From Glossina fuscipes (taxonomy: Eukaryota > Arthropoda > Insecta > Diptera > Glossinidae), in the NCBI RefSeq assembly GCF_014805625.2, contig NW_023998464.1, positions 2,363,560 through 2,427,559 of the forward strand: a stretch of 64,000 nucleotides of DNA. Direction: 5' to 3'. The position numbers and the translations under genes were made by a program. The notes under the pieces were generated by a model. The model saw only the letters and a program-made list of their open reading frames with translations. It made no database searches and was not told the DNA's origin. Positions 28,501 to 37,053 of the stretch are shown here, piece by piece. Positions within the stretch are counted from its first letter, which is position 1. Each line of letters begins with the position of its first letter.

Positions 28501-29158
28501 TAGGTTTACCTTTGAGACGGGAGTGGGGCGGCTGAAACCAGTCAGGGATTAATTACCCAAAATATGGTAAATAATTTATTTATTATTTACTTAATTTTTA
28601 TTTATCTACTTATTAAATGATTTATAATTGGAAACAAACAAGAAAGCTTAGTTTATTCGCTTTAGAGCGAATGTTAAGCACCCACCACACTGCGTGCATA
28701 TTCATTGATCTCCTGCTCGGCTTTGGCTATTTCTAATAAACGCTTGTAAACGCTTGTCCGACATCAAAATCGCTTGTGTAAAATGCTAGTTCCTGACAAA
28801 TTCATTTCGAAATCTTCCACATTCTTTATCGCCCTTCAATATTACAGCAATTCTAGGCTTATTTAGGATGAAATGATATTTGTATTCAACCCGGAATTCT
28901 AAATCAATCTTCCATACAATTTAAAAGCTTACACAAAATATCGTGCAGGTATGAACCAACAGACAGACAGACAGACAGACAGATAAGTAATGACTTGCAC
29001 GCGGATCACAGTTACACACTGCGTTTATGTATCTTGCTTATGTGATTACGTACGATTAGCATACTCCGTGGTGGGTGTAAAACGAGAAAAAGTTACGAAA
29101 ATGCCAAAGAAATTTTTTTTTTTTCTCTAAAGATAGTTGAGTTTACATGTATATATTC

Positions 29159-29192
<34 letters not shown>

Positions 29193-32100
29193 GTATTAAT
29201 TTGATTGATTTTCATTTATTTATAATAAGAGTTGGTACACGTTCACTGTTTTAGTTGTTGGCTGCAAGTTAAAAGAGAATTCGAAATGTTTTAATACTTT
29301 CCTTGTTTATTATATAATATATATATATATATATATATACGTTATACGCTTACACTTATTTTTTCTAGTTGTATATATACGTACTTTTGTTTATTGAAAA
29401 AGTTTGGCGCAATTTTCCAACAAGTTTACTTCACTTTTTTAATAGTTAACTTTTTGCTGCTGATTAAATAAATATGTCTGCAGTGAGTGTTAAACAAAAG
29501 TTGTGAAAAGAAAAACGAGTAAACTAGCGAATGGGATCAGGAGGTTTTCATGTATAATGAAAAGCTCACCAGTCAGTCAGTCAGTCAATCAGTTTGATCG
29601 TTTCCTTCTTTTTTTATTTGTTTCATTTTGGTTTTCTATAGCATATTTATTTTCTTTAAAACACGTATCTATCTTTTGCACATCGTCAAGAACATCAGCC
29701 ATCCCTAACCCATAAACAAATGCTTCTAAAAATTTTCTCAAAAACACTTTCCACTTTTAGCTAACTTTTGACTTTTTTCATCATCATCATTAGTATGCTA
29801 GAGAGTATGGTGCAATGGGTGTATGAACGTGCTGTCAAAACCACCCAAAACTGACCCCACAGCTATTACTAATCAAAACAACAACACAAAAACAACAAAA
29901 ATATGAACTCATCCAAAAAAAAAAAAATAAAAAAAAATTAAACATTGAAAAGAAGAAGTGCTCAATTCAATTTCATACTGAAATGCTATGTAATTGTGTA
30001 ATTGTGTGTGTGTATGTTGTATCTTCTAGACATTAGCACCGTTTTTCAACAAAGTTATCTATCTCTATACCTTGAGTTTTTTTCTTACTCTAAATTTTTT
30101 GATTATTACGGTCGAGTATTCTATGCATCTGTTGTACCTCTTTCTCTTCTAAACACGCATATTAACTCGCACACACACACACACACGTTAGCTGTGTTTT
30201 TTGTCTGTCTTCCTCTATGAACACAACTTAATGTCGTCTCTGCTACGTATCAACAACTGGTGCTCTATCTATATCTTATTAATTAGAACCTCTTCTACTC
30301 TTTCTTTCTCTCTCTTTCTCTATCTCTGTCTCTCTATCTCTATCTCTCTTTCTCTTTCACTTTCCTTTTTGCTGTTCGTTTTCTTTTTTCATTTTTTTCT
30401 ATCAATTTTGAAGAAAGCATAAGAATACGTGCGGTGTATAATTTAATTTATATATTTTTACTTTTTTTATATACATTTTTTTTTCTCTCTATACTTCCTT
30501 CGTTCAATAGTTTGCCAATTTAATCGGTTCATTATAGAAATTGTATCAGAAATAAAAACTCCAATGCTTGCTAATTGATGGCATAGAATGCAATAGTATG
30601 CACACCCATGTACATTCACACACATATATACAAGACACTCCCCTCATTAACTAATTTACAAAGTAACTTTAAAATATAAAATAACCTTTAATATAATTGG
30701 AAAGAGCAACGCGCGATAGTACTTGGAAACTTGCTTTCAAAAGAATTTCATTTGAGGTTTTGTACTGAAATACTTAAGATAAATAATAAGGTTTCCGGAC
30801 AAGGCAAATGTCATAAAGTTTATGCCATTGTTTAACTGCCAATATACAAACGTGGTTGCGATGATTTTGACAAATCTATGCAAGGAGTGTTGCAAATACA
30901 TTCTCTGGTACATTCTTTGGTTGAGTGTTAAAATTATATAAAATCTCTCTAAACATAATGAATAACTGATTGGATGCTGAAGAAATACATAAACAAGATC
31001 ATAATTTTTTAAATAAACACTTATTCTGAGCGACGAAGCCCATTTTGTAAACAACAAAAGCCATTGTTCATGTATAAGAAAAACAGTCTGATCATCTCTT
31101 CATCTCTTCAAGGATCGCGGTTTTACGCCGTAGTCGTTGAGCAATACTTTTGTGGGAATTGCGGCTGCTTCGATTATTTCAGATAACGATCTTAATTGCT
31201 TCTATCGATGTAGACGCATTTTAATTTTTTCAAGATGTCGCCACATGGCACATGGCGGCTCAGAAAATAAAGACTCTATTGCATAATTTACTTGGAACGA
31301 TCCCGCCTGTTGTCGACAGCTCTTATATTTAAACGACTAAGTTAGAATATGTGAATAGAAATGGATTTTCCAAAATGTCTACCAGATATAAGCCAAAATT
31401 TCAATAAAACATTTCTAGACAGAGTGAATAATTTTATAAGCCTCAATGCCTTTTACGTTGCCTTATACATTGTACATGTATACATTGTTCAATAGCTAAT
31501 GAGAAACCGCGCATAATGCAAGACACAGCTTAAGTTGAAAAGAAGAGATATCTTCATGCTCGCGCATCATCCATTCTACAGGGTGTTTGAATGTAGTGCA
31601 CAATATATGCTAATCGTGGTGACTCAAGTTTTCGATCCAAACATTAACAATTTTCTTTCTTATTAAACCATTCTGATACATGCCACTAGTTATGCCAACA
31701 ATGTATTCACTTCATCGGTCAGAGCTTATTAGCGTTTTTGTACTTAGTATATATTGGGATATAAAAAACGTCTACGATATTATTTTAGTCCGATAGTTGC
31801 AAACGAGGAAATATCGCTTCAACACGTTCCGTAACGGGTCGCGCATGAGCCAGCGCCATTCCGACACCACCTGTACCGATTTCGATGCACGAAACGCAGC
31901 TTTAAAAGAAATAATTTTTTTTATATTTGAATTCTAAAATTTATTTCTCTCACTTATGTAGTATATAATAGTAGTAGTGTATAATAATAACAATAATAAT
32001 AGTAGTAATAACGAACATTCAAAGAATAGAACGTGCCCTACAATAAGAAGAATTTATTTATATTTACATACTCTACTTTAAATTAACACAACAAAGCGGA

Positions 32101-35100
32101 TATGTAGCTAATGAGTGAATTATCCATTGAACGATTAATCGCCCTGCGAACTGTTGTGTCGTTGTAGATACAAGTTTCAAACTGTGTCGCTACACATGAT
32201 GTAAAATGTTGTTAACAACGATTGATATTAAATACCCTATACCACCCTACAGATAATTTTTGAATTAAGGCGTTATAATGGGAGGTGGAGGATTATTTTG
32301 AGTAGCATTTGTCCTTGGAACTGTAGATTCAGCACAAGAAAACAAGACGGAGGGACTGATAGAAAACCCTAGATCGATTCAGACGGTGATTTAGAAAAGG
32401 ATTCTAAATCTATAGGTATAATGAGACGGGTATAATGAGATGGGAATTCATTTCTCTAAATTTACTTACATAAAAAGAAGGAAGGATTTTATTTATATAA
32501 CGCACACAAAAACAAATCATTTTTTTATTTATCGTCCCATTGCTATACCACTAAGATGACAATCTTGCACCGAATCAAACATTTTCTAAAATTATGACTA
32601 AAGGTTTAAGAAGGAGAATGGGTTTTTCTCGGAAAACCTAAAAACCCTAAGCATAGAATTCTAATCTGACCACGCGTTTTTATAATGAATCACACCAGCA
32701 TATGACTCCCGTTATGAGAATCATGGGAATAATTAAAATGTTGTGCAATTTGTATATGCAACATAGCTATGTATAAACATAAATCACTATACATCGGATA
32801 TATATGTTCTCTTGTTTCAGATTATAGAAAAAAAATAAAATTTACGAAATATGAGAAAAATATTTATTTGCTGATGCAAGTACTGCATGCACTTTTGTGG
32901 TTCAATTCAAAGTTCGCATTACGGTTTTCGAATGATACGAACGGGTCCTCAACGCGCCTCTGCTCCACAGTTTGTTTTCGATGAGGATCATTGTGGTCAG
33001 ATTAGGGTTAAAGTTTCAAGCGCCTGTGATAGGGTTACAGAATTACATTCGGAATTCGAATTTTCAGATCATTTAAAATTTCGCTCGCTTAATACATGCA
33101 TAGAGTGTCAAGGATATAACCTTTTATATAAAACAGAATGTTGTATATAGATAAAACTCGCAATGGAAAGTTCATCTAAATCTTATTCTAAGAACTAAGA
33201 ATGACATCGTGCTCTGTTTCAGCCTTGATTTCAGTTTGTTCTTAATACTATGCTACATTACAACGAAATATTCATAACATCACTGTTAGTAAAAAAAGTG
33301 TGTCCTGTCGTCACAACTGCCGCTAGAAGCTCCTTTCTATTATACATTTATATATATACATATATATATATCTCGTTTTTGCTTTTTGCCGATAAGTACA
33401 AACTGATACGGATACCTGGGACTTGATTCTTTTGAGCTTATCTCAAGCTGGAGACAAGCTTGGATTCTTAAAGTCCTTATTCAGGCTTTTCATTCATTTA
33501 TTTTCGTCGCTTTGATGGCAAAAATTTCCTTCAAATAAACTGACGTAAATCCAGGCATGGGAGATATATAAAAAGTAAAGTTCTATTCTCGGTGGTGGTT
33601 TAATTAAACGTTGAGCAGTAAAATCGCCTTGAACACAATGCAAAATCTTAAAAGAAATCTTTAAAATCGAAAATATAAACATTTTGCACTTATCCCACGA
33701 TATGTTTACTTAATAATAACACAACACATGAAACATTTACTCGAACACTTGCAAACAAACACTTTAGGTTTGAAAAAGCATGTCTCTAAGCAAACAATAA
33801 AGATATTTAAGAATTTAATTTTTACTTTCAATTATCTTCAATTCCAATTTTCGTTCAATTTCATTACATTTTATGTTTACCAATGAAAAAGTCATTGAAA
33901 TTATTTGCATTTTCTTTATATCATGCTCTTGGAAAGAAAAAACTAAAATGAAAATAAAAGTAATTTTTTTAGTAATTTTAAAAATAATTGAATATAGAAA
34001 CACACTTAAATAGCAAAATACAAAGAGAGAATACCAAACAATAAGAAACTAAAAAGAAGAAAAAAAAAACTTTTTTTATTATCCTAACAAACAACAATAA
34101 AAAAAAACTTTTATTTTTTAAATATATCAAAAAATACCAATTCACTATAACTACAACTACAACTGCTCAGGCTGTTAACACAAATACACGTAACAGAAGT
34201 CTTGGTCGTTTAAGAAGGCAGCCGCCCCGTCATGGTATTGGTAAGTTCTTCTTGTTTCATTATTGCTATCATTTGTTTATCGCTATTGTGACGAAATTCG
34301 CTCAGAAATATCACTTTTTTTACATTTCTATTGTGTAGTGAGTGTGTTTTCTTTCCTTTCAGTTCAGTTTTATAAAAAAGAAAACGAAAATCTTTTACAT
34401 CTTAAAATATTATTTTTTTACAAAATATCCATATTTTGTTTTTCTTCCTTTTGTGTTTTTCATTTAGTTCACATTTCGAATGAAAAATAAACGAGGAACG
34501 ATTAATTATGAAAGACAATAACCTTGGTTTTTTTTTTTTTTTTTGGTGATCTGTTTACCGCAATTGTAATTGTCTGCTTCAATCTCAGATTAATTCCAAA
34601 ATTTTTAATTTTTTGGATTTTCTTACATCCTCTGTTCTATACTTTACCACTTGAGAATAGTTCATAAGTGCAGAGCAAATGAAAGGTTGAGTGGAAGATT
34701 GAATTGACCTTCGACTCGATCAAGCCAATTTGTGAGAGCTACTCTCATTTCAATTTTCGAAAGCTTCTTACCTCTTACAAGTTCCTCGAAGGCTATTTAC
34801 AATATTTCCAACGTAATCGCTTGAAAAACTTCGCTTCAAACGCAGTATTATGTAAAATTTATAAAGGTATATTCTTTTATATTCCGTTCAATTTTACTTT
34901 CTTTTACCAATTTGAAGAAGAAACTGCGCTGTACACCATTTGCAAGCATGTTGCAACATGCATGTGCATTAAATGTGAACAAAATAAGTTTTGATGTAAG
35001 AATTTTCTCAATGTTGCAACATGCATGCACATCCAATAAATACTTTATTTATTTATAATATAATAGGTAATTTGCACACACAGTTACCTAAATAAAGAAT

Positions 35101-37053
35101 ACTTTAAGATTTTTTCTTGACAAATTTTCCTAAGATGTGCACAAATACAAGGTGCATTTTAGATAGCAATCATGCTCTGTGTCTAGCGCTACTATTGCTT
35201 AATAGCCGTGATCACTACATTTCTTTTTCCCAGTTTTCCTTGCTCTGGCGTTCGTGCTGTACATTTCCTAGAAGAAGCAATATTTTGGAAATGAAGCTTC
35301 CATATCACTTTGCATATTTGCCAACATGAGTTAGAAAATGCAATCTACCCGTCAGATATGTTGCAATTATTATTCTGGACCTGCTGTTGGCTGATGTGAA
35401 TATTTTCATCCAATATCTTTAGATCAAAATCGTAGCCGTTGGAGTCAGATAGCATATTCAACTAATGCTTTTATTTCACTACACATTGTTGTCTCCTGAC
35501 AGTTTAGACACAGCCCGTGTAACACAAAGCGATGGAACCAGCTGCGTGTTGATCCGCAACTACCAGTTCTCAAGCACTTTTCCATGCAAACAAATTTCCC
35601 CAATTTGCTTTTTTTCCTAATTTCAATAAAATTTGGATATAAACCACCGAATGATATTCAAGATAAATCCTATCGATTGTAAAAGACAATCTCAGTCGCA
35701 ATAAGGAAAAAAATGTAAACGAGACAAAGAATTTTATTTACCTGTAATAGCCTATAAGATTTAAACGCTAGCAGAATAGAACAACTCAGATCGTCTCTTT
35801 GACACGCCCATACTTTCTTGGAGTAGTAACTTATATCCCAATTCTGAATCGACTTCTTTTGCTTTAAACACCTACTATGGCTCTTGGTTGACATTGCCGG
35901 TAACCGACTTTAAGTAGATTCTGCTTTAAGTATAATTGGAGTGTTTCTGCTTAAGCTTTCCATCGCTTACATGTTCGACCATTGATCTTATTAATGTTAG
36001 GAAACATGATTTTCATATCTCCCCCATATCACATGCAGTGCTCTGACACCCAAAAACTCCTTTGAATTCTGTTAAAATCTTTTGGAAATCTAAGTGGCAT
36101 TATAAGACGAGGAAGCTTAGGTCGCTAGGCAAGCTGATAGAGATAACTCAAAAGGAATTCTAAAGCTAATACTATCGTTTCCATCTGTTTCGTTTCCATC
36201 ATGGATTTTGCTAAAGGGCGAAAGTCCTTGGGTCTATATCTTTTAATTGCAACCTACTTGGGTTTATGGCATTACAGGGTCAACGCCGCCTTTATATACT
36301 GGAAATTAGGGTATAAGTTAATTTGACTGGAAAAAAAGCCGTAGGCGTGACGCCTTTGCAAAACAAGGTAAAGGAGGAAATTTCATTTTTACATGAAATG
36401 CTGCTGATCAGTTAGAATAAAATCGAATACTTTTATAAATTTTAAAAACCCGTTTAAAGATTTTACTCGAAGCTTCGATTAGACGCATTTTAAGACTTCT
36501 TATTATCAAATATAGTTTCTAGAAACTTTTCTGCTATACGACTATAATACTGCAATAATGTTTTCAGCAAGCAATTAACTTTAAGCATAAAATCATTCTA
36601 ATTAAATGCAGAACTAACTGAAGAGACGCACTTGTTGTCATAGCAAATCAAAATTTTTTTTATTATTATTAATTTATAATTTAATTTTATTAGAAATATT
36701 TGCGTTATAGTTTTGCTGTTTTTTCTAAAATCTTACGTGGCTCTTATACTAACTATATACTATCGTGCACAGCCACTTGAATTGCATATTTTTAATATCA
36801 CAAATACATAACTCGGGATATGTGCTCGTAAACTATATATATATATGTTCATTTATAACTTTTTATGAACAAAACTATTATTAAAAAATTTCTTTCATTT
36901 GCAGTAACTCAACATCGTTCCAATAGTCCACAACATTCTAGTTCGGGCTCATCGCCGGTTATGTCAAATAGTAGTTCTAGTCCAGCGCCACCATCTAGTA
37001 GTCCAAGTCCGCAAGAGAGCCCCAAGAATTGCAGTTACATATATCGTGATTGA
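487..37053 (+). CDS. Sema1a: Semaphorin-1a, 3' half (11 coding exons, partial gene)
   Basis: Transmembrane axon-guidance protein. In flies it is a ligand and also a reverse-signalling receptor that works with Plexin A on growth cones (family knowledge). Joined exons: 487-632, 13685-13767, 15807-15950, 16084-16195, 16846-16988, 22200-22331, 25631-25820, 25916-26159, 26313-26366, 34171-34240, 36905-37053. All introns are GT-AG and all phases agree, giving 488 residues then TGA. Order in this partial protein: end of sema domain (about 1-155), PSI (about 156-210), juxtamembrane (210-253), TM helix (about 264-288), Pro/Ser/Gln-rich tail (289-488). There is no Ig domain, as expected for class 1. 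From memory the Drosophila protein is about 900 residues, so roughly 400 N-terminal residues, the signal peptide and the promoter lie before the window. Identification rests on recalled similarity to fly Sema1a and is very strong. Confidence 0.97.
1511..1561. repeat. TA/CATA microsatellite
   Basis: Alternating TATACATATA units pass into an uninterrupted AT run from about 1525. Confidence 0.95.
7689..7866 (+). other. possible small nested gene or cryptic exon
   Basis: Two linked signals are visible. (1) ATG at 7689 reads MEYGFCLFLLIFIAFVGA then IRFQK stop, a signal-peptide-like stretch, with a TATA-like ATATAAAG about 80 bp upstream (near 7608). (2) In another frame, from 7756, IIFGGFGGLPSPVFNSSVNA then DNYNSLLDKLWKMRK stop. 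The two frames differ by one base at CAG|AA (7751-7755). The same CAG is a good acceptor after a long pyrimidine tract, and GTAAGT at 7856 is a good donor, so 7754-7855 (102 bp) could instead be an exon. Used as a Sema1a cassette it would hit a stop. Unproven. Confidence 0.25.
11520..12140 (+). mobile_element. LTR-like element, copy 1 (probable solo LTR)
   Basis: A 621-bp unit beginning TGTTATGAAATT and ending TTTTCGTAACA, so it has TG...CA ends with short imperfect inverted termini. A nearly identical copy lies in reverse orientation at 21231-21810. ATATG occurs on both sides (11514-11518 and 12141-12145), separated from the left end by one T, perhaps a target duplication. A GC-rich core with GGGCCACCGTGGGG lies near 11905-11920. 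It has no ORF of transposon size. A solo LTR of a retrotransposon is the best guess; a short-terminal-repeat DNA element is possible. Confidence 0.75.
12570..12725 (+). mobile_element. tRNA-derived SINE, copy A
   Basis: A B-box-like GGTTCAAATCT at 12618-12628 is preceded about 30 bp upstream by a degraded A-box region (GAGCTGTCGAGTATTC). It is followed by a tRNA-unrelated body with GCCGATCGCCTTAGATGCTAGCGC... and TTTAGTCTTAGAATCTAT. The same order of blocks occurs on the minus strand at 53790-53966 and 63330-63494. The 3' tail is not a clear TAA repeat in this copy. Confidence 0.7.
13150..13400. repeat. ACT/TAC-rich imperfect trinucleotide tract
   Basis: About 250 bp of interrupted CTA/CTG/ACT triplets lies just before the 13685 exon. 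Read on the minus strand it gives long Ser/Asn/Gly-rich open frames, which are by-products of the repeat. Confidence 0.85.
13685..13767 (+). CDS. Sema1a: Sema1a exon (sema domain)
   Basis: An 83-bp exon with acceptor TCCTTGCAG and donor GTAAGAG. It completes Ile and reads YRFTQIAVDAQIKTPGG, then KTYDVIFVGT, a late blade of the sema beta-propeller. It ends in phase 1, leaving a G that makes the Asp codon of the next exon. The upstream intron is the largest in the window. Confidence 0.97.
13768..15806 (+). other. 2-kb Sema1a intron
   Basis: AT-rich intron. The only recognisable content is one member of the TCTGTCCGTCTGCC repeat family (about 14440-14750). Confidence 0.8.
14440..14750 (+). repeat. 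TGTCCGTCTGCC-family repeat, member 1
   Basis: It shares an ordered set of blocks with 62770-63060: TATATTAAGC.TGTG, TTACACCGATT, a TGTCnGT core, ACAGnTCG.AATTTT, TATTTTGA.GAAATTTGG, GAATCGGATCGGATCACTTTTT-like and CCTTATTTTGAAAAGTCGT. It is a diverged, non-coding interspersed repeat of unknown class. Confidence 0.7.
15807..15950 (+). CDS. Sema1a: Sema1a exon (sema domain)
   Basis: A 144-bp exon with acceptor TTTCCCTAG and donor GTAAGTAC. It reads DHGKIIKSVNAESADSD, then VVIEEIDVLPKSEPIRNLEI. The DHGKI..KSVN motif follows directly from the GT at the end of the previous exon, giving the semaphorin 'GTDxGxI.K' propeller signature. It starts and ends in phase 1. Confidence 0.97.
16044..16070. 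repeat. CA microsatellite between two Sema1a exons
   Basis: An uninterrupted CA run ends 13 bp before the exon at 16084, next to the acceptor. Confidence 0.95.
16084..16195 (+). CDS. Sema1a: Sema1a exon (end of sema domain)
   Basis: A 112-bp exon with acceptor ACGAACAG and donor GTGAGT, separated from the previous exon by only 133 bp that include a CA microsatellite. It reads DQAKDGSYDDGKLVIVTDSQ, then VIAIQLHRCHNDKITSC. This closes the propeller and enters the first cysteine of the PSI domain. It ends in phase 2 (AG|C, Ser). Confidence 0.97.
16196..16845 (+). other. 650-bp Sema1a intron, simple-sequence rich
   Basis: It holds a GCAT tetranucleotide run (about 16345-16366), an A-rich stretch (16500-16555), TTG and ATC-rich stretches, and a CAA run (16795-16821) close to the acceptor. 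No gene seen. Confidence 0.85.
16846..16988 (+). CDS. Sema1a: Sema1a exon (PSI domain)
   Basis: A 143-bp exon encoding the PSI (plexin-semaphorin-integrin) cysteine knot. It reads SECVALQDPYCAWDKIAGKC, then RSHGAPRWLEENYFYQNVAT and GQHAACPS. The CxxCxxLxDPYCAWD pattern is diagnostic of semaphorins. The acceptor (TTAAACAG at 16838-16845) follows a CAA repeat. The donor is GTTCGT at 16989, weaker than the other donors. The exon is notably richer in GC than its flanks. It starts in phase 2 and ends in phase 1. Confidence 0.97.
16989..22199 (+). other. 5.2-kb Sema1a intron
   Basis: It contains a CACT run (18446-18467), a TTGA run (18724-18743), overlapping unrecognised ORFs on both strands (19255-19685), and the second LTR-like copy (21231-21810). 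The rest is AT-rich with nothing recognised. Confidence 0.8.
21231..21810 (-). mobile_element. LTR-like element, copy 2 (inverted relative to copy 1)
   Basis: Its reverse complement matches 11520-12140 nearly base for base over long blocks, for example the stretch from AAACTCTTGCCACAATTCTA through the GCTGCATGAGGCGCCTGCGA segment. The ends are TGTTACG...CATAACA. A perfect 4-bp direct repeat GTAT flanks it (21227-21230 and 21811-21814), as expected of an LTR-retrotransposon insertion. It lacks some tens of bases present in copy 1 near one end. The high identity suggests a recently active family. Confidence 0.8.
22200..22331 (+). CDS. Sema1a: Sema1a exon (juxtamembrane ectodomain)
   Basis: A 132-bp exon with acceptor TTTTTCCCTGCAG and donor GTAAAT. 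It reads GKINSKDANVGEQKGYRDDM, then GLLDQRRQSKDQEMINIMQD and KNFE. It is a charged, probably flexible stalk between the PSI domain and the membrane, with no Ig domain. It starts and ends in phase 1. Confidence 0.96.
22332..25630 (+). other. 3.3-kb Sema1a intron
   Basis: AT-rich. A weak minus-strand member of the TGTCCGTCTGCC family sits near 23930-24080. From about 24890 to 25620 the sequence is A-rich with AAC/AAT runs and ends in GTCCCCAAATTTCTCCAG. No gene seen. Confidence 0.75.
25631..25820 (+). CDS. Sema1a: Sema1a exon (transmembrane helix and start of tail)
   Basis: A 190-bp exon with acceptor ATTTCTCCAG and donor GTAGGC. It starts DIINAQYTVET, then a hydrophobic helix LVMAVLAGSIFSLLVGFFTG, then YFCGRRCHKDEDDNLPYPDT and EYEYFEQRQNVN. 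The CGRRC/HK stop-transfer cluster places the following acidic, Tyr-rich stretch in the cytoplasm. It starts in phase 1 and ends in phase 2 (CG|G, Arg). The donor's G at +5 and C at +6 is slightly non-consensus. Confidence 0.97.
25916..26159 (+). CDS. Sema1a: Sema1a exon (cytoplasmic tail)
   Basis: A 244-bp exon only 95 bp after the TM exon. The acceptor follows a CT-rich tract (CTCTCTCACATATAG). It reads IQTEPKLLPQVEEVTYAEPV, then LLPQPPSQNKMHSPKNTLRK, later FFQFQPDGYNTQQTYRCRDN and FGTLRSHQVM. It is Pro/Gln-rich and probably disordered. Compared with my memory of the Drosophila protein, a short Ser/Pro/Cys insertion before IQ is missing here, which may be a species difference or a different splice choice. 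The exon ends at a codon boundary before GTAAGT. Confidence 0.96.
26313..26366 (+). CDS. Sema1a: Sema1a exon (cytoplasmic tail, 18 codons)
   Basis: A 54-bp exon reading GDNYRRGDGFSTTRSVKK, flanked by acceptor CACACGCAG and donor GTGAGC, in phase 0 at both ends. It matches the fly Sema1a tail. Because it ends at a codon boundary, it can join either the next known exon at 34171 (AVNTNTRNRS...) or the alternative exon candidate at 28504 (VYL stop). Confidence 0.95.
26367..34170 (+). other. 7.8-kb Sema1a intron
   Basis: It contains TA runs (26514-26532, 29157-29192, 29317-29338), a poly-A run (28260-28280), the VYL exon candidate (28504), CAGA (28960-28983), CAGT (29570-29592) and CT-rich (30301-30360) microsatellites, coding-like minus-strand scraps near 31.1-31.9 kb and an unrecognised 87-codon ORF at 32887-33150. 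Nothing else recognised. Confidence 0.75.
28504..28515 (+). CDS. Sema1a: candidate alternative last Sema1a exon (Val-Tyr-Leu-stop)
   Basis: After about 120 bases of almost pure pyrimidine (28380-28500) comes CTCATTAG and then GTT TAC CTT TGA. The preceding exon ends in phase 0, so splicing here would end the protein ...SVKKVYL. The C-terminus K-V-Y-L fits a class II PDZ ligand (X-hydrophobic-X-hydrophobic). The next roughly 50 bases are unusually GC-rich for this intron. A possible donor (GTAAAT) follows at 28566, so the piece could be a 62-bp cassette or a terminal exon. No transcript evidence is available here; the call rests on splice signal, phase and motif. Confidence 0.45.
   Translation, partial: VYL
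34171..34240 (+). CDS. Sema1a: Sema1a exon (cytoplasmic tail)
   Basis: A 70-bp exon reading AVNTNTRNRSLGRLRRQPPR then HGI, with acceptor ACTGCTCAG and donor GTAAGT. The Arg-rich stretch is part of the conserved Sema1a tail. It ends in phase 1, with a G completed to Val by TA in the last exon. Confidence 0.96.
34241..36904 (+). other. 2.7-kb Sema1a intron
   Basis: AT-rich unique-looking sequence with a TA run at about 36833-36847 near the 3' end. I see no gene or recognisable repeat. Confidence 0.8.
36905..37053 (+). CDS. Sema1a: Sema1a last annotated exon, ends in TGA
   Basis: Acceptor TTTCATTTGCAG. It reads VTQHRSNSPQHSSSGSSPVM, then SNSSSSPAPPSSSPSPQESP and KNCSYIYRD, then TGA at 37051-37053. 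This C-terminus is the one I recall for Drosophila Sema1a, so the TGA is the orthodox stop. The longer Gln run present in Drosophila between SPQ and HSSS is almost absent here. The stop is followed by T (TGAT), not the C most favoured in leaky stops, yet the frame stays open for 348 more codons (next entry). Confidence 0.95.

Noticed and set aside
28960..28983. CAGA repeat resembling a short direct-repeat array
   Set aside because: It is a plain tetranucleotide microsatellite. CRISPR arrays do not occur in animal nuclear DNA and there are no spacers.
30737..31057. 106-codon minus-strand ORF rich in Leu, Tyr and Phe, looking like membrane spans
   Set aside because: No consistent membrane-protein pattern or family resemblance; the length is expected by chance.
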